Assembly: GCA_029218425.1 (NCBI GenBank)
Contig: JAQXRH010000046.1
Coordinates: 1 to 55,343, forward strand
DNA: 55,343 bases
Source of the DNA: Bacteroidales bacterium
Lineage (GTDB): Bacteria > Bacteroidota > Bacteroidia > Bacteroidales > Muribaculaceae
Direction of reading: 5' to 3'
Each line of letters opens with the position of its first letter. Position 1 is the first letter of the stretch. The translations under genes were made by a program, and so were the position numbers. The notes beneath the pieces are model-generated. The model saw only the letters and a program-made list of their open reading frames with translations. It had not been told where the DNA came from and did no database searches. Positions 35,484 through 44,850 of this stretch are shown here, piece after piece.

Positions 35484-35942
35484 TTAGCCGTTGCTTTGTT
35501 CTGTGCCCTTGTCGCCCAATTTCACTTTGTACACGTCGAGAATGGGGGTCTCGGTGATCGATACGATTTCGTAGTCGGCCATGGTGGTCTTCATCTCCTC
35601 TATGAAGTGCTCAAGGGCGCCCTTGAAGTCGGTGGCGGCTACGAGGATCAGGGAGTTGGATTTCTTCTCCTGGGCGGTCTTCTCGTCGATGGTGATGAAC
35701 GCTACTTTCACGAGATACCATTTGTCGGCCGAGTCGTCCCAAAATATCTCGGATATCTTGGTGCGCTTTACTGCCGACACTGAAAATTCCCCTGATATAT
35801 AGGGCGTTATCTCTTCGATGATGCGCGATTCTGCCTCGGTGAATGAGAGCGCGTCAACAAGAAATGTGTCGTTGACTTTCTTCTCTGCACCGTTTTCCAT
35901 TATTTTGCGGTATGCTACCTTGCATTCAAACCAGTTTGCCAT
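35484..35942 (-). CDS. DUF4494 protein
   Basis: The 152-residue product begins MANWFECKVAYRK and matches what I know of the Bacteroidetes family DUF4494, of unknown function. It is soluble, with alternating strands and helices (for example SFTEAESRIIEEI and FKGALEHFIEEM) and two halves that look similar, both with an E-rich helix after a strand. An in-frame upstream ATG (36003-36005) lies in the promoter -33 region, so ATG 35940-35942 is chosen. Its promoter is 33-62 bases upstream, and yggS follows 18 bases later. Confidence 0.8.
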   Translation of the reverse strand: MANWFECKVAYRKIMENGAEKKVNDTFLVDALSFTEAESRIIEEITPYISGEFSVSAVKRTKISEIFWDDSADKWYLVKVAFITIDEKTAQEKKSNSLILVAATDFKGALEHFIEEMKTTMADYEIVSITETPILDVYKVKLGDKGTEQSNG

Positions 35943-35975
35943 AATTATGTGTATGTTTTTTTTATTTTTGCGGCA

Positions 35976-36005
35976 CAAAGGTAATGAGATTTCGTGACAC
36001 CGCAA
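35976..36005 (-). promoter_or_regulatory. Promoter of DUF4494-yggS
   Basis: On the minus strand TTG (36005-36003), 19 bases, TACCTTTG (35983-35976): an exact match to the Bacteroidetes consensus. Confidence 0.7.
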
Positions 36006-36083
36006 ACATCCCTAATGCAAAAAAATGTAATAATTTGTTCGAAAAAAATACCCGAAAAAATCGAAAGTTTTGGCGGATTGAAT

Positions 36084-36091
36084 TATATTTG
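36084..36091 (+). promoter_or_regulatory. -7 element of the cytochrome bd operon
   Basis: TATATTTG fits TAnnTTTG and lies 62 bases before the DUF4492 start. No TTG stands 19-21 bases upstream, so the promoter may need an activator. Confidence 0.45.
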
Positions 36092-36152
36092 CAAATGCTA
36101 ATGCCAATTTTTCGGCTTTAACCAATGCTAATGCCATATAACCGACCCTGCG

Positions 36153-36380
36153 ATGCGTAAAATTTTGCAGCTGCCCAAGCGTATAGTGCGCTTTTATGTC
36201 GATGGATTCAAGTCAATGACCATCGGCAAAAAGCTATGGGCCATCATTATCATTAAGTTGATAGTGATATTCGGCGTGTTGAAACTGTTTTTCTTCCCCG
36301 ACATGCTCAAAAGCCATTACGATACCGATGCCCAACGGGCCGAGGCTGTGCGCACGGCATTGACGGCGCCTCGGCAGTAG
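36153..36380 (+). CDS. DUF4492 small membrane protein of the cyd operon
   Basis: This 75-residue protein has a basic N terminus with FYVDGFKSMTIGKKLW, one hydrophobic helix (about 28-47, ending in LKLFFFPD) and a charged tail. It matches the family DUF4492, which in Bacteroidetes is regularly found directly upstream of cydA. It may be an assembly factor or an accessory subunit comparable in place, not in sequence, to CydX. The next gene, cydA, begins 56 bases downstream on the same strand. Confidence 0.85.
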   Translation: MRKILQLPKRIVRFYVDGFKSMTIGKKLWAIIIIKLIVIFGVLKLFFFPDMLKSHYDTDAQRAEAVRTALTAPRQ

Positions 36381-36436
36381 CCGCTCACGTCGCTAATCAT
36401 GAATTTACCTAAGTATTATACTTTTAAAATATTACC

Positions 36437-38014
36437 ATGGAAGATCTTGTTAATGTTGTTGACTGGTCGCGATTGCAATTTGCATTGACCGCTATAGTCC
36501 ATTGGCTGTTCGTGCCGCTGACAATCGGACTTTCGCTCATAATAGGCATTATGGAAACGGCCTACTACCGCACCCGCAACGAGAAGTGGCGCCGCATCAC
36601 CAAGTTCTGGATGACGCTCTTTGGCATCAACTTCGCTTGCGGTGTGGCTACGGGCCTTATACTGGAGTTTGAATTCGGCACCAACTGGTCGAACTATTCT
36701 TGGTTCGTGGGCGATATCTTCGGCGCTCCACTTGCCATTGAGGGTATCGTGGCATTCTTTATGGAATCTACTTTCATCGCCGTGATGTTCTTCGGCTGGA
36801 AGCGCGTAAGCCCGGGCTTCCATTTGGCTGCTACGTGGCTTACTGCCATCGGCGTGTGCCTGTCGGCTCTGTGGATTCTTGTGGCTAACGCATGGATGCA
36901 GCATCCCACCGGCATGGAGTTCGACCCAGATCAGATGCGCAACGTCATGGTTAGTTTCTCCGACGTGGTCTTCTCGCCGGTGGCTATCAATAAGTTCTTC
37001 CACACGGTGTTGAGCGGTTGGGTGCTCGGAGCTGTGTTCGTAGTGGGCGTAAGTTGCTGGTTGATACTGAAGAAGCGCAACCTCGATTTCGCCCTGTCTT
37101 CTATTAAGGTCGCCGGTGCGGTGGGTCTCGCCGGTATCGTGCTGACTATGTGGACGGGCGACGGTTCGGCCGTGCAGGTGTCAAAGCATCAGCCCATGAA
37201 ATTGGCTGCCATGGAGGGCCTGTATGCCGGCTCTGAAGGGCAGAGCCTCGTGGCCTTTGGTATCATAAACCCCGACAAGAAGCCGCTCGACGACCAAGAG
37301 GCAATCTTTGCCGAAATAAGCATTCCCAAAGGCCTTTCGCTGCTTGCCAAACACGATCTTGACGCTTTCGTGCCGGGCATCGACGACCTCTTGCGCGGTT
37401 ACGCGGTCAACGAGGCCGGCGATACTGTTTATAAAGATGTGTCGTATGCCGACCGCATTGCCATGGGGCGCGCGGCTCAGCAGGCTCTCCGCGACTATGG
37501 CTCGTCCCTCGAAATGGGCGACAGCGTGGCGATGGCTCAAGCTAAGGCTGCTATCGATGCCAATTTCAAATACTTCGGCTATGGCTATCTCGATGCCCCG
37601 GAAGACGCTGTGCCTCCGGTGGCTGTCTCGTTCTACTCTTTCCGCGTCATGGTGACGGCGGGCGGGTATCTGCTGTTGTTCTTCTTGGCGGTGGCTTGGG
37701 TTTCCTGGCGTCGTAAGGTCAATCTGCTCAGCAACAAATGGTTCTGCTTCCTCGGCCTGCTCACTATCCCCATCGTGTGGATATGCAGCGAGGCGGGGTG
37801 GGTGCTCGCCGAAATGGGGCGCCAGCCTTGGACCATTGAGGGCCTGCTGCCGGTCAACGCTGCCGTTTCGTCGGTTTCAGCCGGCTCGGTGCAAACTACC
37901 TTCTGGCTCTTTGTGCTGATTTTCAGTGCTTTGCTCGTGGCCGAAATTAGTATCATGGTGCGACACATCCGTCGTAAGGCTACTACCGATTTGCTCAACG
38001 GCCCGGAGAATTGA
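36437..38014 (+). CDS. cydA: Cytochrome bd ubiquinol oxidase subunit I
   Basis: CydA carries the three hemes and the quinol site of the bd oxidase, which reduces oxygen at very low levels. The 525-residue protein has an N-terminal WSRLQFALTAIVHWLFVP segment with the heme histidine at residue 22, conserved FMESTFIAVMFFGW, and the Q-loop start KHQPMKLAAMEG. The Q-loop is moderately extended (about 255-385) with polar sequence. C-terminal helices end in EISIMVRHIRRK. cydB follows after 63 bases. In an anaerobe the oxidase removes traces of oxygen. Confidence 0.97.
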   Translation: MEDLVNVVDWSRLQFALTAIVHWLFVPLTIGLSLIIGIMETAYYRTRNEKWRRITKFWMTLFGINFACGVATGLILEFEFGTNWSNYSWFVGDIFGAPLAIEGIVAFFMESTFIAVMFFGWKRVSPGFHLAATWLTAIGVCLSALWILVANAWMQHPTGMEFDPDQMRNVMVSFSDVVFSPVAINKFFHTVLSGWVLGAVFVVGVSCWLILKKRNLDFALSSIKVAGAVGLAGIVLTMWTGDGSAVQVSKHQPMKLAAMEGLYAGSEGQSLVAFGIINPDKKPLDDQEAIFAEISIPKGLSLLAKHDLDAFVPGIDDLLRGYAVNEAGDTVYKDVSYADRIAMGRAAQQALRDYGSSLEMGDSVAMAQAKAAIDANFKYFGYGYLDAPEDAVPPVAVSFYSFRVMVTAGGYLLLFFLAVAWVSWRRKVNLLSNKWFCFLGLLTIPIVWICSEAGWVLAEMGRQPWTIEGLLPVNAAVSSVSAGSVQTTFWLFVLIFSALLVAEISIMVRHIRRKATTDLLNGPEN

Positions 38015-38077
38015 GCCTTTTCATAACAAGCGTGTTTTATTTTTCTCAATGATAATTTCTTTTTAACTTCTGACATA

Positions 38078-39211
38078 ATGGAAGCACTTCAATCATATTG
38101 GTGGTTTTTGATATCACTACTCGGGGCGTTGCTGGTGTTCCTGCTCATGGTGCAGGGCGGACAAACGCTATTGTTAGGTACCCCCTCGGGCGAGGCTCGC
38201 AATCTGCAAGTTAATGCCCTCGGACGCAAGTGGGAGCTTACTTACACTACTTTGGTGGTGTTTGGCGGCGCATTTTTCGCTTCTTTCCCGCTTTTCTATT
38301 CCACATGCTTCGGCGGGGCTTATTGGCTGTGGATGCTTATATTGCTGAGCTTTGTGCTGCAGGCGGTGAGCTATGAGTTCCGCCGCAAACCGGGCAATAT
38401 CTTCGGCACGGGTGTCTACGACGCGTTCCTCTTTTTCAACGGGTGTGTAGGGTGCATCTTGCTCGGCGTGGCTGTCGGAATGATGATTTTCGGCGCCGAT
38501 TTCACCATCGCTAAGGGTAATATCCTCGATGGCGCAAGCCCGGTGATCTCGCAGTGGAACGACTCGCACGGCCTGGAGGCTATCGCCGATTGGCGCAACC
38601 TGCTTGTGGGATTTACCGTCCTCTTCCTCGCCCGCACCAACGGCGCGCTCTATTTCATGAACAGCATTGAAAAAGGGGCGCAGTTTATGGCACAGCAACG
38701 CAAATTGGCGCTCGTCAACGGCGCTGTATTCGTGGTGCTATTCTTGGCGCTTGTGGCTGTGATTCTTACGTCTAAAGGTTATGGCTATGATGCCGATGGC
38801 GTGATTACCGAGATGCCGCATAAGTTCTTGGACAATATGCTGTCGCTATGGTGGCTGGGCCTCCTGTTCGTAGCCGGCGTAGTGCTGGTGCTGTTGGGCC
38901 TGGGCAAGACTGCCAAGTGCAAGTCCTATCGCCGCGCTATATGGCTGACAGGCTCCGGTACGGTGCTGGCCATCTTGGCTCTGCTATGCCTCATCGGCTA
39001 TAACGATACCGCTTATCTGCCTTCGCTTTCCGATGCGCAAAGCTCGCTGACCATACGCAACAGCTCGTCGTCATATTTCACGCTCAAAGTGATGACATGG
39101 GTGTCGGTGCTCTCTCCCGTTGTGATAGGCTACATCGCCGTGGTATGGCGCAAACTCTCTAAACCCGCCTTGACCTCATCTGAAATCGACCACGACCACG
39201 AATCTTATTAA
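38078..39211 (+). CDS. cydB: Cytochrome bd ubiquinol oxidase subunit II
   Basis: CydB is the structural partner of CydA. The 377-residue protein has about nine membrane helices, beginning YWWFLISLLGALLVFLLMVQGGQ, with the conserved GRKWELTYTTLVVFGGAFFA and VSYEFRRKPGN segments. Length is normal. It ends the operon; a gap of about 80 bases leads to the convergent yigZ gene. Confidence 0.96.
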   Translation: MEALQSYWWFLISLLGALLVFLLMVQGGQTLLLGTPSGEARNLQVNALGRKWELTYTTLVVFGGAFFASFPLFYSTCFGGAYWLWMLILLSFVLQAVSYEFRRKPGNIFGTGVYDAFLFFNGCVGCILLGVAVGMMIFGADFTIAKGNILDGASPVISQWNDSHGLEAIADWRNLLVGFTVLFLARTNGALYFMNSIEKGAQFMAQQRKLALVNGAVFVVLFLALVAVILTSKGYGYDADGVITEMPHKFLDNMLSLWWLGLLFVAGVVLVLLGLGKTAKCKSYRRAIWLTGSGTVLAILALLCLIGYNDTAYLPSLSDAQSSLTIRNSSSSYFTLKVMTWVSVLSPVVIGYIAVVWRKLSKPALTSSEIDHDHESY

Positions 39212-39290
39212 AGTTTCTCTCGTTCAGCTAATACAAATGGGCGGGGTGTGAAGCCATAGAGTTTCACACCCCACCCATTTGTTGTCGCTA

Positions 39291-39884
39291 TTATATGATG
39301 CTGACGCCGTCGATGTCGCTAAGCCGGGCGACGATGGTGCCGTGGTCGTCGGCGCGGACGGCTATGGTCATGGAGCAGGCGTTGTCAAATTGCTGGGCGA
39401 GGATGTCGGGCTGCACCTGTTTGATGAGCCGCATCACGTCGTTCATGGCCAAGTATGGGAAGGTGTACGTTATCTGCTTCATCACTTTGCGCTCTACGAT
39501 GGCTCCCTCCTCTATCGCCATGCGGGCGGCCTCGCGGTAGGCTGCTATAAGCCCCGATGTGCCCAATTTGATGCCGCCGAAGTAGCGCACCACTACGATG
39601 ACCACGTCGGTGAGGTTGAAGGAGTTGATCTGCCCCAATATCGGTTTGCCGGCGGTGCCCGACGGCTCCCCGTTGTCGTTGCTCTGGAAATTGGTGCGCT
39701 CGAAGCCGAGCATATATGCCCAGCACACGTGCCGGGCATCGAAATATTTCTTCTGGTATGTGGCTATCACCGCCTTGGCTTCCTCTACGGTAGTGGCGGG
39801 GTGGGCGAACGCGAGAAATTTGCTCATTTTCTCGCGGAATATCGCCTCCGACGGGCTGTCTAATGTCAGGTAGGTGTCGGCCAT
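39291..39884 (-). CDS. yigZ: YigZ/IMPACT family protein
   Basis: The 197-residue protein has the UPF0029 (IMPACT) N-terminal domain with KFLAFAHPATTVEEAKAVI, ARHVCWAYMLG, SNDNGEPSGTAGKPIL and VVVRYFGGIKLGTSGLIAAYREAA, followed by a DUF1949 domain (about 140-197). Relatives bind ribosomes or nucleic acids and the eukaryotic form modulates translation stress signalling; the bacterial role is uncertain. It is last in the long minus-strand cluster and begins 9 bases after the DUF2148 gene. Confidence 0.9.
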   Translation of the reverse strand: MADTYLTLDSPSEAIFREKMSKFLAFAHPATTVEEAKAVIATYQKKYFDARHVCWAYMLGFERTNFQSNDNGEPSGTAGKPILGQINSFNLTDVVIVVVRYFGGIKLGTSGLIAAYREAARMAIEEGAIVERKVMKQITYTFPYLAMNDVMRLIKQVQPDILAQQFDNACSMTIAVRADDHGTIVARLSDIDGVSII

Positions 39885-39893
39885 TGTCGTCGG

Positions 39894-40415
39894 TTACTTG
39901 CGGTCGAAGTAGGGGCTCTTGGAGGTGGCGCTCACGGCTATGGCAAGCACTAATCGGCAGTCGGGTAGCAGGTTAAGTCGCATCGCTCCCATCCCGGCTG
40001 AAAATAGCGTGCGGGTGTCGACGCGGCTGTCTGCTGCAACGGAGCATGCCGACCCTACGGCTATGCCTACGTCGATGGCGTTGAATGCGCATGGGTTGCC
40101 TGCTGGCTTGTCGCCGCAGGTGGGGTAGCCGCAATGCCCGCAGTTGAGCCCCATGGGCTGGCGGCGTATGCCCACGAGGACCACGGCGTCGCCTTGTAGT
40201 ATGTTGGCGGCGTCGCGCTGGTACACCGGGCGTTGCGTCTCGGCATATAGCTCAAGCATGGCCTCAGAGAGGCGGCGCAGGTCGTCGCCTTCCACTATGG
40301 CGGCTTCAATGAGGTCGTTGCCCTTGGCTTTTGGCGCTGTGCGTATGGCTGTGAGCATCCGGCGCGCGGCTTCGATGACTGCGCTATGCCGGTCGTCGCG
40401 TTGGTTGAGTATCAT
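39894..40415 (-). CDS. DUF2148 ferredoxin-domain protein
   Basis: The 173-residue protein contains NCGHCGYPTCGDKPAGNPCAFN-type cysteines (four closely spaced at about 95-112) that should bind an iron-sulfur cluster, followed by IDVGIAVGSACSVAAD and a helical tail. This is the DUF2148 domain found in anaerobes, whose function is unknown. It probably takes part in electron transfer or redox sensing (inference). It lies between queA (50 bases upstream) and yigZ. Confidence 0.88.
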   Translation of the reverse strand: MILNQRDDRHSAVIEAARRMLTAIRTAPKAKGNDLIEAAIVEGDDLRRLSEAMLELYAETQRPVYQRDAANILQGDAVVLVGIRRQPMGLNCGHCGYPTCGDKPAGNPCAFNAIDVGIAVGSACSVAADSRVDTRTLFSAGMGAMRLNLLPDCRLVLAIAVSATSKSPYFDRK

Positions 40416-40465
40416 AATTCTATGTCGTTTTCTGGCAAGTGGCTGTAATGCCGCCTGCTGCCGGT

Positions 40466-41515
40466 TTATAATATGAGCATGGCGTCGCCGTAGGCCCCAA
40501 ATCGGTAGCCCTCTTTGACTGCTTCGTCGTAGGCTTTCATCACCAGGTTGTACCCGCCGAAGGCTGCCACCAGCATTAGCATAGTGGAGTAGGGGAGATG
40601 GAAGTTGGTGACCAATGACGTGGCGACGGTGAAATCGTAGGGCGGGAAGATGAATTTGTTAGTCCAACCTTCATAGACTTTGAGTTTGCCTCCCATGCTC
40701 ACTGCCGATGCCATGCCACGAAGCACTGATGCGCCTATCGCGCAGACCTGGCGGCCTTCGGTCTTGGCTTTGTTGACGGTGTCAACCAGCGGTGCGGTTA
40801 TGAATATCTGCTCGGAGTCCATGCGATGCTTCGTCAGGTCCTCGACGTCGATTTCACGGAAGTTGCCCAACCCGCTGTGTACGGTGGCAAAGGCTTGCTC
40901 TACGCCTTTTATCTCCAAGCGTTTAAGCAGCTCTCGGCTGAAGTGCATTCCGGCGGCGGGGGCCACGATGGCGCCTTCGTTCTTAGCGAAGATGGTCTGA
41001 TAGTCGGTAGCATCGTTTTCGTTGGGCTCGCGTTGTATATAGTCGGGCAGCGGTGTCTCTCCCAGGGCGTAGAGCGCCGATTTGAACTCTTCGTGCGAAC
41101 CGTCGTAGAGAAATCGCAGCGTGCGGCCTCGCGATGTGGTGTTGTCGATGACTTCGGCTACCATCGACTCGTCCTCGCCGAAGTATAGCTTGTTGCCGAT
41201 ACGTATCTTGCGCGCCGGCTCTACAAGCACGTCCCATAGCTTATGCTCTTCGTTGAGCTCTCTGAGCAGGAATACTTCGATGCGCGCCCCGGTCTTCTCT
41301 TTGTTGCCATAGAGTCGGGCTGGAAACACCATGGTGTCGTTGAATACCATGACGTCGCCTTCGTCGAAATAGTTGATGATTTCCTTGAATATGTGATGCG
41401 ATATTTCGCCTGTCTTGCGGTCCACTACCATCATCCTGCATTCGTCGCGTTGCGCCGCTGGCTCTTGAGCTATCAGCTCGTCGGGCAATTTGAATTTAAA
41501 TTGTGAAAGCTTCAT
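40466..41515 (-). CDS. queA: S-adenosylmethionine:tRNA ribosyltransferase-isomerase
   Basis: QueA transfers the ribosyl part of SAM to preQ1 in tRNA, giving epoxyqueuosine. The 349-residue protein begins [31 protein letters not shown] and shows [42 protein letters not shown], and [16 protein letters not shown], all standard signatures. Length is normal. It lies in the conserved cluster truB-queA, 41 bases after truB. Confidence 0.96.
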   Translation of the reverse strand: MKLSQFKFKLPDELIAQEPAAQRDECRMMVVDRKTGEISHHIFKEIINYFDEGDVMVFNDTMVFPARLYGNKEKTGARIEVFLLRELNEEHKLWDVLVEPARKIRIGNKLYFGEDESMVAEVIDNTTSRGRTLRFLYDGSHEEFKSALYALGETPLPDYIQREPNENDATDYQTIFAKNEGAIVAPAAGMHFSRELLKRLEIKGVEQAFATVHSGLGNFREIDVEDLTKHRMDSEQIFITAPLVDTVNKAKTEGRQVCAIGASVLRGMASAVSMGGKLKVYEGWTNKFIFPPYDFTVATSLVTNFHLPYSTMLMLVAAFGGYNLVMKAYDEAVKEGYRFGAYGDAMLIL

Positions 41516-41556
41516 ATTGCGTTTCTTCGTTATTTTTTTGGCTTGTTATTTGGTTC

Positions 41557-42345
41557 TTATTCTGATATACTGTTCTCGGCAGTCGCGCCACCGCCTATAG
41601 TGGCGTCGGTTGCGTCGGTTGCGTCGGTTGCGTCAGCTTCGTCGTCGGCCTCGGTCTCTATCTCCACTTCGCGGAGCATGGCTACGGCGGCGTCGAGGCT
41701 CAGGCATCGGTCGATGGTGACATCGCCTACGCGGGTGCGGCGCAGGGCGGTAAGGTGTCCTCCCGAGTCAAGCGCTGCTCCGATGTCGCGGGCAAGCGCT
41801 CGTATGTAGGTGCCTTTGCTGCACACCACTCTTATGGTAATCGACTCCTGGGTGTAGGCGAGCAATTCGATTTCGTCGATGACGAGCACCTTGGGCTTGA
41901 GCTCTACGGCGTCGCCTTTGCGCGCTATCTTGTAGGCTCTCTTCCCGTCGACCTTGCACGCTGAAAACGATGGCGGCACTTGCTCTATGCGCCCGGTGAA
42001 CGTGGATAGCACTTCTTCCACGCGCTCTCGCGTGATATGCTCGGTGGGGTAGCGGGCATCGACTTCGGTCTCTAAGTCGTAGGAGGGGGTGGTGGCTCCG
42101 AGGGCTATCTCGGCTACGTACTCTTTAACCCCGCCTTGCAGCTGCTCGATGAGCTTGGTCGACTTGCCGCTTACTATTATCATCACTCCGGTGGCAAGCG
42201 GGTCGAGGGTGCCGGCATGCCCTACCTTCATCTTCTTGATGCCCAAGCGGCGTAGCATCACTCCTCTGATGCGTTTCACCACATCAAAGGAGGTCCAGCC
42301 GTAGGGCTTGTCGACATATATGGTCTCTCCGGCAAGAAAGTTCAT
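41557..42345 (-). CDS. truB: tRNA pseudouridine(55) synthase
   Basis: TruB makes pseudouridine 55 in tRNA. The catalytic Asp is in GTLDPLATG at about residues 46-54; KPYGWTSFDVV, PPSFSACKVDGKRAYK and CSKGTYIRALARDIG follow. The core ends near residue 225. The last 35 residues are an acidic tail with repeated Ala-Thr-Asp (41603-41634 carries the 9-base repeat GCGTCGGTT) that is probably disordered and may vary between strains. It begins 13 bases before the uppP end and continues to queA. Confidence 0.95.
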   Translation of the reverse strand: MNFLAGETIYVDKPYGWTSFDVVKRIRGVMLRRLGIKKMKVGHAGTLDPLATGVMIIVSGKSTKLIEQLQGGVKEYVAEIALGATTPSYDLETEVDARYPTEHITRERVEEVLSTFTGRIEQVPPSFSACKVDGKRAYKIARKGDAVELKPKVLVIDEIELLAYTQESITIRVVCSKGTYIRALARDIGAALDSGGHLTALRRTRVGDVTIDRCLSLDAAVAMLREVEIETEADDEADATDATDATDATIGGGATAENSISE

Positions 42346-42358
42346 GCTTGTCGGTGGC

Positions 42359-43213
42359 TTAGTTTAGCACTATGCAGAGCACGCCTGCTATGAGACAGTA
42401 CACGGCAAACCATACGAGCTTGCCTTTCTTCACTATGTCGAGCATCCATTTGCATGCCAAACAGCCCACCACGAAGGCCGCTATGAAGCCCACTATCGTG
42501 GCGCCAAGGCTCACTGTGGCTTCCGACGCCGCTCCATTGGCCACTGTCTCGCCCCCTATCATGTCCTTTATGTCGAGTAGCGCCTCGCCAAGTATGGGGA
42601 TAATCACCATGAAGAAGGAGAATTTGGCTATCTGGTCTCGCTTGTTGCCAAGTATCAATCCAGTGGCTATCGTGGAGCCTGATCGGCTTAACCCCGGTAT
42701 CACGGCTATTGACTGCGCTATCCCTATGACGAATGCGTCGACAAAGGTGATGTCGCGCTGGCAGTATCCCAGTTTGCTCGCCGCATTATTTCCCGCTGAG
42801 CTGTCGCGACGGAAATAGTAGGCAAAGGTCAGTAGCAGTGCAGTGAAACACAACGCTATGCCCACCGTGAGCAGGTTCTCGTCAAACAGTGTCTCCACCT
42901 CTTCCTTAAAAAACAAGCCTACTATCATGATGGGGATGCACGATACGAGTATCTTGAAGACGTAGGTGGTGTTGGCGTCGCGCTTGAACCCGAAAAACGA
43001 GGTCAACAGGGGCACAAATTCCTTCCACAGCACTACTATCGTGCTCAATACGGTGGCTACGTGGAGCGCTACGGTGAATTGCAACGATTCGGCGCCTGCT
43101 ACGTTCACGTGGAGTATGTCTTCGCATATCTGCAAGTGCCCCGAACTGCTTATCGGCAAGTATTCGGCAAGGCCTTGCACTACGCCCATGATTAATGAGT
43201 CTAACCAATCCAT
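42359..43213 (-). CDS. uppP: Undecaprenyl-diphosphatase UppP
   Basis: UppP dephosphorylates undecaprenyl diphosphate so the lipid carrier for cell-wall sugars can be reused; inhibition of this step is how bacitracin acts. The 284-residue protein has eight or so membrane helices with the two catalytic motifs GLAEYLPISSSGHL (about 14-27) and PGLSRSGSTIATGL (about 170-183). Length is normal. It is in the ftsX-DUF3098-uppP-truB-queA order that is typical of Bacteroidetes. Confidence 0.96.
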   Translation of the reverse strand: MDWLDSLIMGVVQGLAEYLPISSSGHLQICEDILHVNVAGAESLQFTVALHVATVLSTIVVLWKEFVPLLTSFFGFKRDANTTYVFKILVSCIPIMIVGLFFKEEVETLFDENLLTVGIALCFTALLLTFAYYFRRDSSAGNNAASKLGYCQRDITFVDAFVIGIAQSIAVIPGLSRSGSTIATGLILGNKRDQIAKFSFFMVIIPILGEALLDIKDMIGGETVANGAASEATVSLGATIVGFIAAFVVGCLACKWMLDIVKKGKLVWFAVYCLIAGVLCIVLN

Positions 43214-43464
43214 TTTTTTTTACCTTATGTTATTCTGTTTTACTATGTTAATAGAATTGTTGTCTATCTGCGTTATTACTTCGTTCGCCTATCTGCGTTG
43301 TCGCTATCTTCGTCGATAGGGTAGTAGCCTGTCCCTTTAATTGGTGCCGTCGCCTATCTGTTGCTATGTCGCGCATGGTGGCATAGTAGCGCGATGCTAT
43401 GCTTTGGCATAGTATCATGGCCGGCTTTCGGCCCCCTATCTCATTCCTCGCTTGTTGCCTCGGC

Positions 43465-43830
43465 CTATTCTTTCTTGCCGTCGGCGGTCTTAGGCTTCTT
43501 TATTATAGCAATGCCCATGAATACGAACCCTATGAATGTTATTGTCGGTGCTACGACGGAACGGGTGGTGCTGAATATGTCGGCGTTAAATTGCTCCGGG
43601 GTGCTGCCTCCGCCGAGCATCAGCAGAAATCCCAATACGATAAGCACGGCGGCTACTATCATCATTATGAAGTTGTTGCGTGAAAGGGGCATTTGCTCAG
43701 GGGCCGCTTTCACCAAACTGCTATCGCCGGCTTTCCGCTTATTGTACGATATCTCCGACAGTTGCGTGTATGTGATTTTTGGAGGAATACTATTCTTGTT
43801 GGTCGCTTGCTTTTTCGTTGGAATTGCCAT
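43465..43830 (-). CDS. DUF3098 small membrane protein
   Basis: The 121-residue protein has a charged N-terminal half and two membrane helices (about 54-74, FIMMIVAAVLIVLGFLLMLG, and 90-110, with VAPTITFIGFVFMGI). It matches DUF3098, regularly between ftsX and uppP in Bacteroidetes. The usual family length is 70-80 residues; here the N terminus is longer and could contain a different start, for example Met47, although no better start is evident. Function unknown; a role in cell division or envelope assembly is suggested only by its place. Confidence 0.85.
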   Translation of the reverse strand: MAIPTKKQATNKNSIPPKITYTQLSEISYNKRKAGDSSLVKAAPEQMPLSRNNFIMMIVAAVLIVLGFLLMLGGGSTPEQFNADIFSTTRSVVAPTITFIGFVFMGIAIIKKPKTADGKKE

Positions 43831-43977
43831 GATTGTCTATGTGTCTGTTATATAGTGCTTTAAATGATTCTGTTGCTTGTGTCTTTTTTACAATGCTTTT
43901 TGTGCCTTAGCTTATCCGGCGCTTAAAAATATATATAATGTCTTCTATGTCGTTGCCGCTTCGCCCGCCATGTCGCG

Positions 43978-44850
43978 TCAGAACATGTCGTCGTAGCTCT
44001 TTCGCAGGTATTTGTTGGTCGCTATCCACGATGCTGCGCCGCATATCACGATGCCCCCGATGATGATGCCGAAGAACACGTAGATCAAATCGGTCCATGG
44101 CAACGCTATGTTTAGGTCCGACTCGAGATTGACGGTGTAGACACGGAGCAGGCATAGCAGCAATATCGCTATCGCGGCGGCAAGCAACCCATTGAGGATG
44201 TTGCCAACCACTATCGGTCGCCTTATGAACGCTCCGGTGGCCCCTACGAGCTTCATAGTGTGGAGCAGGAACCGCGCGGAGTAGATGGTGAGCCTTACGG
44301 TGTTGTTGATCAGCACGAACGATATCGCCAACAAGGCTGCCGCCAGTGCCATCAGTACCAGCGAAAGCGACCCTATGTTGGAATTGATCGATTCTACTAC
44401 ATCGGTGTGCACGGTGATCTCTTCAACGCTCTCTATATTACGCAGTTGTGCCACGATGCTGTTGATGGAGTCGACGTTGGCATACCGCTCTTTTACTTTG
44501 ACGTTGAACTCCGGCTGGTAGGGGTTGGTGCCGAGCAATTCTACCACGTCGCTGCCGATATAAGCATTCTCCTGCTCCAGAATCTGGTCGGGCGACAGGT
44601 AGTCGTAACTCGCCACAAATTCCGATGTGGTCAGCCGGCTCTTCATCGCATTTATCTGCCCAAGGTCGGCATCCATTTTCATGACCATGTTGAACCCCAG
44701 GTTCTCGCGTATGTGACGGGTGATATTGCCGGCCGCAAAAGCAGCGCACCCCACTATGCCTAATATCAGTAATACCATGGCGACACTGACTGTCGATGTC
44801 AAGTGCTTGCCAAAGCTCATCAGACTCGTATGTTTCTTCTTCTGACTCAT
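43978..44850 (-). CDS. ftsX: Cell division protein FtsX
   Basis: FtsX forms the membrane part of the FtsEX complex that activates peptidoglycan hydrolases at the septum. The 290-residue protein has a first membrane helix (about 18-40), a periplasmic domain (about 45-165) and three more helices from 168 onward, with the conserved NNTVRLTIYSARFLLHTMKLVGAT motif region in the cytoplasmic loop. No ftsE is adjacent. It is first in its cluster, with a promoter about 97-128 bases upstream. Confidence 0.94.
   Translation of the reverse strand: MSQKKKHTSLMSFGKHLTSTVSVAMVLLILGIVGCAAFAAGNITRHIRENLGFNMVMKMDADLGQINAMKSRLTTSEFVASYDYLSPDQILEQENAYIGSDVVELLGTNPYQPEFNVKVKERYANVDSINSIVAQLRNIESVEEITVHTDVVESINSNIGSLSLVLMALAAALLAISFVLINNTVRLTIYSARFLLHTMKLVGATGAFIRRPIVVGNILNGLLAAAIAILLLCLLRVYTVNLESDLNIALPWTDLIYVFFGIIIGGIVICGAASWIATNKYLRKSYDDMF

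Noticed and set aside
43214..43464. Possible gene between uppP and DUF3098
   Set aside because: The 250 bases have short hairpins (CTATGC/GCATAG near 43398) but no open frame with a sensible translation.
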